In this document: positions 53,026-60,705 of the stretch, one piece after another | Numbering within the stretch: the stretch's first letter is position 1 | How the letters are laid out: every line of letters begins with the position of its first letter | Source of the DNA: Bifidobacterium dentium JCM 1195 = DSM 20436 | GTDB taxonomy: Bacteria > Actinomycetota > Actinomycetes > Actinomycetales > Bifidobacteriaceae | DNA: 64,000 bases | Assembly (NCBI RefSeq): GCF_001042595.1 | Contig: NZ_AP012326.1 | Location: 1,674,001 to 1,738,000 of the forward strand | Direction: 5' to 3' | Notes under the pieces: model-generated | The model's database searches: none | What the model was told of the DNA's origin: nothing | Seen by the model: the letters and a program-made list of their open reading frames with translations, nothing else | Program-made: the position numbers and the translations under genes

Positions 53026-54132
53026 TCAGCTCAGCCATAGACCGGAGCGCGTGACCCAGTCGCCGTAGAACAGCACCAGCGCGATGAGTACGAACAGCAA
53101 CTCGATCATCCAGAAACGGACCACGACCTTGACTTCCGGCCACCCCTTCAACTCGAAATGGTGATGAATCGGCGCCATCTTGAATACACGCTTATGCGTC
53201 ATCTTGAAGTATCCGACCTGAATGACGTCGGACATGGCCTCAAGCACGAACAGACCGCCCATGACGACGGCAAGGACCTCGGTATGCGTGGCGACGGACA
53301 AGGCCGCGAACAAACCGCCGAGGGCCAGGGATCCGGTATCGCCCATGAAGATGGACGCGGGATTCGAGTTGTACCACAGGAAGCCGAGACAGGCCACGGC
53401 CGCGCAGGAGGCGATGATGGTCAGGTCAAGCGGATCGGAAACCGCATAGGTGAAGCCTTCATGCCCGGAACCCTTCAGATGGTAGAACTCCCAGAAGGCC
53501 ACGACCGCGTAACCGACGAAGGCGATCATCGACGAGCCGGCGGCCAGACCGTCCAGACCATCCGTCAGATTGACGGCGTTCGTCCATGCGGTCATGAGGA
53601 AGTTCACCCAAATCACGAACAGCACGATGGCCACCACACGACCGGCGAACTCAAAGCTGAAAAACGGGCTTTCGATGAAGCTGACGCCCGCCTGCGCGCT
53701 CGGGAAGCCGGACTTGGTGGGCAGAATCAGCGCAAGCACCGCGTAGACGGTGGCAAGAATGAACTGGCCGATGAACTTGCCCCGCACGGTCAGGCCCTCG
53801 CTCTGCTGCTTACTCACCTTGGCGAAGTCATCGATGAATCCGAGCATGCCCATCGACAGCATGGCGAACAGCACCAACACCGCCGACCAGGACGGCATCT
53901 CGTTCTGATGAAGGAAGCGGTACAATGCCGACGCGCCCCATCCCAACACGATGGCCAGGTTGATGACCACACCGCCCAATGTCGGCGTGCCGCGCTTGAC
54001 CAGATGCGACTGCGGTCCGTCCTGACGAATGTACTGTCCGTAATTGAGCTTATGCACTAGGCGTATCAGCAGCGGGGTGCCCACAATCGTCACGACCAGT
54101 GACACCAAGATTCCAATGATGAGCGAAATCAC
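53026..54132 (-). CDS. mraY: Phospho-MurNAc-pentapeptide translocase
   Basis: 368-aa, 10-helix enzyme moving phospho-MurNAc-pentapeptide onto undecaprenyl phosphate. RQDGPQSHLVKRGTPTLGGV, FIDDFAKVSKQQSEGL with the catalytic aspartates, NAVNLTDGLDGLAAG, FMGDTGSLALGG and the HHHFELKGWPEVKVV motif are all present. The GTG at 54132 is used because GGAGAG lies 6 nt upstream and the first helix starts immediately after; the open frame to 54216 would overlap murF. Confidence 0.96.
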   Translation of the reverse strand: MISLIIGILVSLVVTIVGTPLLIRLVHKLNYGQYIRQDGPQSHLVKRGTPTLGGVVINLAIVLGWGASALYRFLHQNEMPSWSAVLVLFAMLSMGMLGFIDDFAKVSKQQSEGLTVRGKFIGQFILATVYAVLALILPTKSGFPSAQAGVSFIESPFFSFEFAGRVVAIVLFVIWVNFLMTAWTNAVNLTDGLDGLAAGSSMIAFVGYAVVAFWEFYHLKGSGHEGFTYAVSDPLDLTIIASCAAVACLGFLWYNSNPASIFMGDTGSLALGGLFAALSVATHTEVLAVVMGGLFVLEAMSDVIQVGYFKMTHKRVFKMAPIHHHFELKGWPEVKVVVRFWMIELLFVLIALVLFYGDWVTRSGLWLS

Positions 54133-54191
54133 CTGATGCTCTCCGTTCCAGTCAAGTAGCCGATGGCTAATACCAGTTTCTGCATATCGTT

Positions 54192-55691
54192 CTATTCCGC
54201 GGCGAATGGCTGCCAACGTTCCGCCAGAGCGCTCAGCCCCGAGGCGTGAGATCCCTTGAGCAACACCACTGTACCCGCATGCTCGGTCGCCAGCCGGGAC
54301 ACCAGTGCGTCCGCCTGATCGATGTCATGGGCCCAATCCACCGCACAACGCACATCACCGACCTGCTTTCCACCCTGCGCCATGGCTTCGGCCAAGGCGT
54401 CAAGCGCATCGTCACCACGGCTGCCGACGGCGATCAGCGCGTTGACGCCGCCCTGCACGGCATATGATCCCACCTGCTCGTGCAACGCACGCTCATCGGG
54501 ACCGAGCTCAAGCATGGCACCCAGCACCGCAATGCGGAACGGCTGTCGCTCATCGTTGGCATGCCAGCGAATCAGACCATCCAAGCCGGCTTTCATGGAA
54601 TCAGGATTGGCGTTGAAGGAGTCATCGATCAGCGTAAACCTCGCCTCCGGCTTGACAATGGCGGACACGGCCATGCGGTGCGGGCTGATGCGCTTGACAT
54701 CCGCCAATCCAGCGGCGATCCTGTCCAGAGGCATACCCAGCCTATGCACCACGGTGGCGGCGGCAAGAGCATTCATCACATTATGCATTCCGCAAATCCC
54801 CAGATTGACCTTGGCACACTCGCCCTCGGCATCCCTGAGTTCGAAAGACGGGTGATCAAGCTCATCACAACGTACGTTCTCGGCGGCGACCATGCGATCG
54901 GGAGTCCGCCGCTGCGGCAGACCGAACCACAGCACCTCACCCGGAGCGATGCCACTCATGGCCGCGACATGCTCGTCATTGGCATTCAAAACGGTCACGC
55001 CGCCCGGCACCAAGCCCTTGACGATTTCGGATTTCGCCTGCGCAATGCGCTCCGCCGAGCCGAATTCCCCCAGATGCGCCACGCCGACCTTCAGCACCAC
55101 GGCAATGTCCGGAGGCACCAGACTCGTAAGATTGGCAATCTCGCCCACGTGGTTGGCACCCATCTCCGCCACGAGAAAACGCGTGCCCGCATTGACCTTC
55201 AACGCAGTCAACGGCAAACCGATCTCATTGTTGAACGAACCGACCGGAGCCACCGTCTCACCCATGGCCGACAGCAACGATGCCATCAGATCCTTAGTGG
55301 TGGTCTTGCCCACGGAACCGGTGATGCCGATCACGGTAAACGGCGAACCTATCGCACGACGGCGTTCCAGATTATGCTTAGCCAACTCACCCAGCGCGCG
55401 AACCGTATCGTCAACCACAATCTGCGGCACGCCCGCATCGGCCACCTCATGATCGACCAACGCTGCAACGGCCCCCTGTGCACCGACCTTCGACACGAAG
55501 TCGTGACCGTCCACGCGCTCGCCGGCGATGGCCACGAACACCGAGCCTTCACGGACCTGACGGGAATCGCTGCATGCGCTGGTCGCCATGGCCCCGTTCG
55601 ACGAGATCCCCTCCGCTGTCACCAGCCGTCCATGGACGGCCTGCTCGATTTCGGCAAGGCCCATCGGCATCATGGTCGGGTTGCTGTTCAC
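54192..55691 (-). CDS. murF: UDP-MurNAc-tripeptide--D-alanyl-D-alanine ligase
   Basis: 499-aa ligase adding D-Ala-D-Ala. TSACSDSRQVREGSVFVAI (N-domain), VIGITGSVGKTTTKDLMASL (P-loop), AEMGANHVGEIANL (family signature) and FTLIDDSFNANPDSMKAGL (C-domain). The GTG start has GAGGAG 9 nt upstream. Follows the degenerate MurE-like gene by 43 bp in the normal dcw order murE-murF-mraY. Confidence 0.95.
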   Translation of the reverse strand: MNSNPTMMPMGLAEIEQAVHGRLVTAEGISSNGAMATSACSDSRQVREGSVFVAIAGERVDGHDFVSKVGAQGAVAALVDHEVADAGVPQIVVDDTVRALGELAKHNLERRRAIGSPFTVIGITGSVGKTTTKDLMASLLSAMGETVAPVGSFNNEIGLPLTALKVNAGTRFLVAEMGANHVGEIANLTSLVPPDIAVVLKVGVAHLGEFGSAERIAQAKSEIVKGLVPGGVTVLNANDEHVAAMSGIAPGEVLWFGLPQRRTPDRMVAAENVRCDELDHPSFELRDAEGECAKVNLGICGMHNVMNALAAATVVHRLGMPLDRIAAGLADVKRISPHRMAVSAIVKPEARFTLIDDSFNANPDSMKAGLDGLIRWHANDERQPFRIAVLGAMLELGPDERALHEQVGSYAVQGGVNALIAVGSRGDDALDALAEAMAQGGKQVGDVRCAVDWAHDIDQADALVSRLATEHAGTVVLLKGSHASGLSALAERWQPFAAE

Positions 55692-55734
55692 TGGTTCGTC
55701 TCCTCTTATTCGTTCCGATTTCGTTCGGTTGTGG

Positions 55735-56613
55735 TCAGTTCAGGTCCCTTGACACGCGTAGCGCGCTCTTGATGTTCGCTTTACGTACGCCGGCCGCCAG
55801 AACCATGGCGATCGACAGCGACAACGCCCTGCCATCGACCTGCTCGTATGCCATCGCGGCCTGCGATGCCAGCAGATCGGACTCCTGCGTACGCGCGGCC
55901 ACATGCGTCTGCTTGCCGATCGCACCACCGAAGCCCGCCACGTCCCGCGACAGTTGCGCTTCGCTGACTCTGGCATCATCGACACCAAGTACGTCGATGC
56001 TGACCGACTGCAACGCCTGCTTACGCAACGTCCGCTCGTCCAACGCGAGAATCACTGCGGCGGCACCGTCTTCGGCGCATACCGCCAAGGTACGCTGCAC
56101 ATCCAAGATGGACAACGGATAGTGCAAATCGAGGAATCGTTCCAGGGATTGCGAGTTGGCGGCGCTGATCACGCCCACGGGGTTGCCGAGCATATGCAGG
56201 AAATCGGCGAGATCCTTCACATCGGCCTCGACCGACTCCCTATCGCTGCCTATGATGGCGAATACGGCCAGGACATCGGACGGCGCCCCCGCGATATCAC
56301 AGGCCAGTTTGCCCAATTGCTGAGCCGTCGGTTCGGCGTAGATCAGGGGAATCTGAAGATCTTGGATCTCACCGCGCATCGCATGCGGCACGATTGCGCC
56401 GTATGCCCCCAGTTGCTGCGCCTGCACCAGCTGCCGAACGTCAACATCGGCACCCGGCACGAACAACGCGCCGGGACGTATCGAGTCGATATCGTCCGCA
56501 AGCGAGGTCACCGTCACTTCGGAGGCGAATGACGGGTCAAGGTCAAAACCGTATTGGCTGGCAAGATGCCCCAAAGTCATTCGCCGGTTCATGGATTCGC
56601 TTACCGCGCTCAT
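55735..56613 (-). CDS. Degenerate MurE-like protein occupying the murE slot of the dcw cluster
   Basis: 292 residues, against about 490-530 for a functional MurE. The N-terminal part resembles the MurE UDP-binding domain: VTVTSLADDIDSIRPGALFV and later QLGAYGAIVPHAM match the 'SR-V-PG-LFV' and 'GA-A' pattern. Where the ATP loop [11 protein letters not shown] should be (about residue 128) the sequence reads FAIIGSDRESVEADV, without glycines or the lysine; GNPVGVIS still aligns with the following G-x-x-G. The carbamyl-lysine motif and the whole C-terminal ligase domain are missing. The reading frame is intact and sits between ftsI and murF with normal spacing, so it is probably expressed, possibly as a structural or regulatory relic. 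Confidence 0.78.
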   Translation of the reverse strand: MSAVSESMNRRMTLGHLASQYGFDLDPSFASEVTVTSLADDIDSIRPGALFVPGADVDVRQLVQAQQLGAYGAIVPHAMRGEIQDLQIPLIYAEPTAQQLGKLACDIAGAPSDVLAVFAIIGSDRESVEADVKDLADFLHMLGNPVGVISAANSQSLERFLDLHYPLSILDVQRTLAVCAEDGAAAVILALDERTLRKQALQSVSIDVLGVDDARVSEAQLSRDVAGFGGAIGKQTHVAARTQESDLLASQAAMAYEQVDGRALSLSIAMVLAAGVRKANIKSALRVSRDLN

Positions 56614-56647
56614 TGCTGACGTCTCCCTGCCTTTCTTCGGCCGCCAA

Positions 56648-58450
56648 TCACCAATTCACTGCAATAGCATCAGTGCGCGGACTGGAGGCCGGCACCTCAT
56701 ATTTCTGCATAAGGAATTCACCGATTTCCGCGGTCAGCGGGCCGGCGGTCAGGCCGCCGAAGCTTCCCTGCGGGTCCTTGAGCACCACTGTAATCACGTA
56801 CCGTGGATTATCGGCGGGAATGATCGCGGAATAATCGCTGATGATCGACGACAACCTGCCGTCGGAACCGGCGACTTCGGCCGTACCCGACTTGGCCGCC
56901 ATACGATATCCGTCGACCTTCACGAACGAGGAGTAGTGATCGGCCGCGGATTCCATGGCGTTCATCATCTGAGACGCCACTTGTTCGTCAAGCACGCGGG
57001 TGGCCTCCCCCTTCGCCTGCTTTTCCTGTGTATGCCCTTCGGCATCCGAAACCGACTTGATGATGCGCTGCGGTTTCTTCACTCCCTTGTTTGCGATCAC
57101 CGCCACGGCATTCGTGATCTGCATGACGTTCACCGTATAGCCTTGGCCGAACAGCACCGTGTTGCGCGTTCGTTGATCCCATTCGTTCGCCGGATGCAGC
57201 ACGCCGGACGACTCGCCGGGCAAACCCAGACCGGTATCCTGACCGATGCCGAATTTGCTGATGAACTCGTAGCGCTGCTCATTGCTCATCTTGTCACCGG
57301 CCATGACCATGCCCACGTTGGATGATTGTTCGAGAATGCCTGCGAGGGTCCAATGCTCGGCGCCATGCGTAGTGGCATCCTTGTAGGTCTGACCGTCCAC
57401 CGTGTAGTTGTCGGGAACGGTGAACTTATCGGTCATCTGATGCAACCCGAGCTGCAGCATGCCCGACATGGCGAACACCTTGCCGATCGACCCCGGTTCA
57501 AAGGTCTCGCTGACGGCCCTCGACACACCGAGCTTGGCCTGATCACCGCCTGCCTGAACCTCATCGCTGTCGGCAAGCGCCAGGATATCGCCGGTCTCGA
57601 TGTCCTGAACCATGGCGACTCCCCAAGCGGACTGGTATTTCTCCCGGCCCTCCTTGAGCACCTTTTCGACGTACCACTGCACGTCATGGTCGATGGTGAG
57701 GGTGATGTCCGAACCATTGACGGCATCCTGGGATTCGGTCATGGTCCCCGGAATCTCGACACCGCTGTTGCCCCGCTGGTAGACCTGGTAGCCATCCTTG
57801 CCGGTGAGCGTCTTGTTTTCCATCTGTTCGATGCCGGCCACACCCTCGCCGTCATCGTTGACCCCACCCAGCAACGCGCCCATCAGGGTGCCGTTGGAAT
57901 AGATGCGCTCGTTGCTCAGTTCGGCATAGACGATACCGCCCAGATTCAGTTTGCTGATCTTACGCTTGACCGCAGGCGTCACGTCCTTTTTCAATACGGC
58001 ATACTGGCCGGTTCCCGACAATTGGGCTCCGAGTTCGGTCGCGTCCATGCCGAGCACCGGCGCCAGCAGACGTGCCACGGCGGCTGCACCCGTGGCGCCG
58101 ACCGGTTTGCCATCGATCTGATGGCAGTTGTCACCGGTCTGTTTCGTGCAGGTGGTCGGTATGAAGGCCTGCGCCTCCTCGGGATTTCCGATAATGGTGT
58201 AGCGTTCCACGCTCTGCGCCAGAATCGACCCGTTGGTGTCAAGGATCTTGCCACGCCGAGCCTTCAGCGTCACCGTGATGGTGCGGCTTTGCGCGGCGGC
58301 CTGTGCCATGTCCTTGCCGTTGACCAATTGCACATTGGTCAGCTGGATCAGGCATGCGCAGGCCAAAACCGCCAATATGACGCCGATGGCCATGGTCTTC
58401 GTCAACAGGTTCCTGTGGAATATCGCGTAGACGCGTCTGACGAACTTCAC
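56648..58450 (-). CDS. ftsI: Septal penicillin-binding protein FtsI (class B PBP transpeptidase)
   Basis: 600-aa transpeptidase cross-linking septal peptidoglycan. The N-terminal signal anchor is MAIGVILAVLACACLIQLTN and a dimerisation/pedestal domain spans about 55-240. In the transpeptidase domain the SxxK box is EPGSIGKVF (SIGK), SxN is EQSSNVGM and KSG is AAKSGTAEV. Starts with a 4-bp overlap (ATGA) with ftsL. Confidence 0.95.
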   Translation of the reverse strand: MKFVRRVYAIFHRNLLTKTMAIGVILAVLACACLIQLTNVQLVNGKDMAQAAAQSRTITVTLKARRGKILDTNGSILAQSVERYTIIGNPEEAQAFIPTTCTKQTGDNCHQIDGKPVGATGAAAVARLLAPVLGMDATELGAQLSGTGQYAVLKKDVTPAVKRKISKLNLGGIVYAELSNERIYSNGTLMGALLGGVNDDGEGVAGIEQMENKTLTGKDGYQVYQRGNSGVEIPGTMTESQDAVNGSDITLTIDHDVQWYVEKVLKEGREKYQSAWGVAMVQDIETGDILALADSDEVQAGGDQAKLGVSRAVSETFEPGSIGKVFAMSGMLQLGLHQMTDKFTVPDNYTVDGQTYKDATTHGAEHWTLAGILEQSSNVGMVMAGDKMSNEQRYEFISKFGIGQDTGLGLPGESSGVLHPANEWDQRTRNTVLFGQGYTVNVMQITNAVAVIANKGVKKPQRIIKSVSDAEGHTQEKQAKGEATRVLDEQVASQMMNAMESAADHYSSFVKVDGYRMAAKSGTAEVAGSDGRLSSIISDYSAIIPADNPRYVITVVLKDPQGSFGGLTAGPLTAEIGEFLMQKYEVPASSPRTDAIAVNW

Positions 58451-58902
58451 TGAGCGTCGTCCCCGCTCGCCTTGTATCCGTTGAGATCGATGGTCAATGC
58501 CCCTTTCTGCGGCACCATGCCCATCTGCTCCGCCTTGTCCGGCAGGGATGCTTCAAGCTCGTCGAGCTTGGCCTGGTCGTCTTCGACGTCTTGGGAGAGG
58601 CGCGTGATGTTCGTTTCAATCTGATTGGCTTCAAAGGAGTTCTGCACCATCTGGGTGCGCAATGTCAATGATCCCAGCAGGCATACCACCAGGAACACCA
58701 CGGCGACGACCAGATGTAGCAACGGGGTTCTGCGCGTGCGCGTCCAGGTGAGGAGTTGTTCGAAACCGCGCCTGACGCGCGATTCATCCGTACGATTCCC
58801 CTTGATGACGTGCAATTCGGGACGGGTGGTGCCCGCGATCTCGCTTTTGTTCCTGCGACCTGCAGGCGCTGCATTCGATGAGATGGTACGTGGTGCCTCC
58901 AT
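58447..58902 (-). CDS. ftsL: FtsL-like divisome protein
   Basis: 151-aa bitopic protein with a basic cytoplasmic tail (about 1-60), one helix (LLHLVVAVVFLVVCLLGSL) and an external coiled coil (NQIETNITRLSQDVEDDQAKLDELEASL). It ends with PQKGALTIDLNGY. Sequence similarity between FtsL proteins is low; identity rests on topology and its place between rsmH and ftsI. AAGGAGGGGCTGAT precedes the ATG. Confidence 0.87.
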   Translation of the reverse strand: MEAPRTISSNAAPAGRRNKSEIAGTTRPELHVIKGNRTDESRVRRGFEQLLTWTRTRRTPLLHLVVAVVFLVVCLLGSLTLRTQMVQNSFEANQIETNITRLSQDVEDDQAKLDELEASLPDKAEQMGMVPQKGALTIDLNGYKASGDDAQ

Positions 58903-58903
58903 A

Positions 58904-59935
58904 TCAGCCCCTCCTTCCTTGTCTTGTCATGGTGCGGTAATCGTTACCCCGATCGAAGCGTTTGCGCCATCGATCGGGAATCGGTCTGATCAGTTCCACG
59001 GCCCTCAATCGGACGGATGCCGAACGCGGATTCATGGCAATCTCCGTTTCGTCGGCCTTGATGGCCCCTCGGGTCAGTTCCTTAAAGAATGGCTGCATAT
59101 CGGGAGGAATCACCGGCATATCCGCTGGAACATCGGCCTTAAGCCCTTGGGCCATGAAGGTTTTCACCGTCTTGTCCTCCAACGAGTGGTACGACTCCAC
59201 CACCAAGCGGCCTCCGACCGCAAGATGGTTGGCGATCTGCGGCAGGGTGCCGGCGAGTTTGTCCAGCTCGCCGTTGACTTCGATACGCAACGCTTGGAAC
59301 ACGCGCTTGGCTGGATTGCCGGCAGGTCGATGGGCCTGCGGCACCACTTCGTCGACAAGCCGATTGAGCTGCCCCGAAGTGGTCAACGGTTCCGTCTCAC
59401 GTCTGCGCACGATCTCCCGTGCGATCTGCTTGGAAAAGCGCTCCTCGCCGTAGGTGCGGAAGATGCGTACCAGATCGGCGAACGAATATTCGGACAGGAC
59501 CTGCCTGGCGGTCAGTGGTTGCGTCACGTCCATGCGCATGTCGAGCGGCGCGTCATGGGAATAGGAGAATCCGCGTTCCGTCTCGTCGATCTGCAGGCTG
59601 GAAAGGCCCAGATCCATGAACACCGCATCCACCACGTCGATGTTTCGATCTTCAAGCACATGCGCGAACTCGTCGAAGGCGGCATGCACCGGAATGAAAC
59701 GTTCCGCCAGCCCTTCCTGTTCCATGCGCCTGGTGGCGAGTGCCAACGCCTCGACATCCCGGTCGATGCCGATCAGCCGAGCCTCGGGACTCGCCTTGAG
59801 GAACGCCGTGGAATGTCCCGCAAGGCCGAGCGTGCAATCCACTGCGACCGCTCCCGGCTTCGCCAATGCCGGTGCGACCAAATCCACGCATTCGCGTAGC
59901 AGTACTGGTTGATGAATCGTCGTCACATCTGTCAT
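58904..59935 (-). CDS. rsmH: 16S rRNA m4C1402 methyltransferase RsmH
   Basis: 343-aa SAM-dependent methyltransferase (formerly MraW). HQPVLLRECVDLV at the start, DCTLGLAGHSTAFL (SAM site), GIDRDVEALALATRR, DAVFMDLGLSSLQIDETERG and the late VESYHSLEDKTVKTFM are all family signatures. The start shares one base with the mraZ stop (TGATG). Confidence 0.96.
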   Translation of the reverse strand: MTDVTTIHQPVLLRECVDLVAPALAKPGAVAVDCTLGLAGHSTAFLKASPEARLIGIDRDVEALALATRRMEQEGLAERFIPVHAAFDEFAHVLEDRNIDVVDAVFMDLGLSSLQIDETERGFSYSHDAPLDMRMDVTQPLTARQVLSEYSFADLVRIFRTYGEERFSKQIAREIVRRRETEPLTTSGQLNRLVDEVVPQAHRPAGNPAKRVFQALRIEVNGELDKLAGTLPQIANHLAVGGRLVVESYHSLEDKTVKTFMAQGLKADVPADMPVIPPDMQPFFKELTRGAIKADETEIAMNPRSASVRLRAVELIRPIPDRWRKRFDRGNDYRTMTRQGRRG

Positions 59936-60450
59936 CAGAATTCCACCGCCGGTAATACGTCATCGGCAATATCGGAATATCCCTGTTCCTTGTCGGCCAG
60001 ATATTCCTCCCATGCCTGCCTGTTCCAAATCTCCGCTCGGGTTCCCACGCCGATCACCACGATGTCGCTGCCGAGATTCGCGTAATCGCGAAGCATTTGC
60101 GGCACCAGAACGCGGCCCTGTTTGTCCGGATCCTGATCGACGGCGCCGGATAGGAACACACGCAGGTACTCACGCGCGGCCTTGTTGCCCATCGAAGTGC
60201 GCTGAATCTGCATGGCGATGCGACGGAATTCCATCTGCGGCAGCAGATAGACGCAGCGTTCCTGCCCTCGTGCCATCACCATGCCCGGACCGAGCTGGCT
60301 GCGGAATTTCGCAGGTAACGCCATGCGTCCTTTGGCGTCGATCTTGGGAGTGTAGGTCCCCAGCAACAGCGGAGGCAAATCGGCCATCATGTCGTGCATC
60401 GATGCGGAGGCATCGTTCGAGGCGGGCTCGGATTCAGCGTCGTGAACCAT
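59935..60450 (-). CDS. mraZ: Transcriptional regulator MraZ
   Basis: 171-aa double AbrB/MraZ-fold DNA-binding protein, first gene of the dcw cluster. LLGTYTPKIDAKGRMALPAK is the first DNA-binding repeat, and DKQGRVLVPQMLRDYANL the second. An N-terminal tail of about 25 residues is longer than in E. coli. ATG 60450 has GGAGGTGTGGCC upstream. It should bind the repeated TGGKG box at 60501-60535 and regulate its own operon. Confidence 0.93.
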   Translation of the reverse strand: MVHDAESEPASNDASASMHDMMADLPPLLLGTYTPKIDAKGRMALPAKFRSQLGPGMVMARGQERCVYLLPQMEFRRIAMQIQRTSMGNKAAREYLRVFLSGAVDQDPDKQGRVLVPQMLRDYANLGSDIVVIGVGTRAEIWNRQAWEEYLADKEQGYSDIADDVLPAVEF

Positions 60451-60500
60451 GGCCACACCTCCTTTTTTCGACATTGGGTACACTCCACCCACAGCTGATT

Positions 60501-60535
60501 CACCACTTTACCCCACGAATCACCGCAATTCCCCA
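60501..60535 (-). promoter_or_regulatory. MraZ box: four TGGKG-type repeats with 10-bp period
   Basis: On the minus strand, TGGGG, CGGTG, TGGGG and TGGTG are separated each time by exactly 5 nt (plus-strand positions 60531-60535, 60521-60525, 60511-60515 and 60501-60505). This is the direct-repeat pattern known for MraZ operators. It lies 51 bp upstream of the mraZ start. Confidence 0.88.
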
Positions 60536-60705
60536 CCAAAACACAAAAACTACACTCACCCGGATGTCTTTTCCCCGCAATTCGATTCATTCGTCCCCGC
60601 CCGAATTCATCAGCCATTCATCGTCATTCGTTTCGGTCCCCACGTTTTCGTAGAAGCCTCGGAGTAGATTTGATTGCCTGAGTTTTTGCACGAAGGGATC
60701 ACCAC

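Noticed and set aside
54480..58453. Long plus-strand frames (54480-55772, 57326-58453) opposite murF and ftsI
   Set aside because: Antisense shadows of complete dcw genes with intact catalytic motifs.
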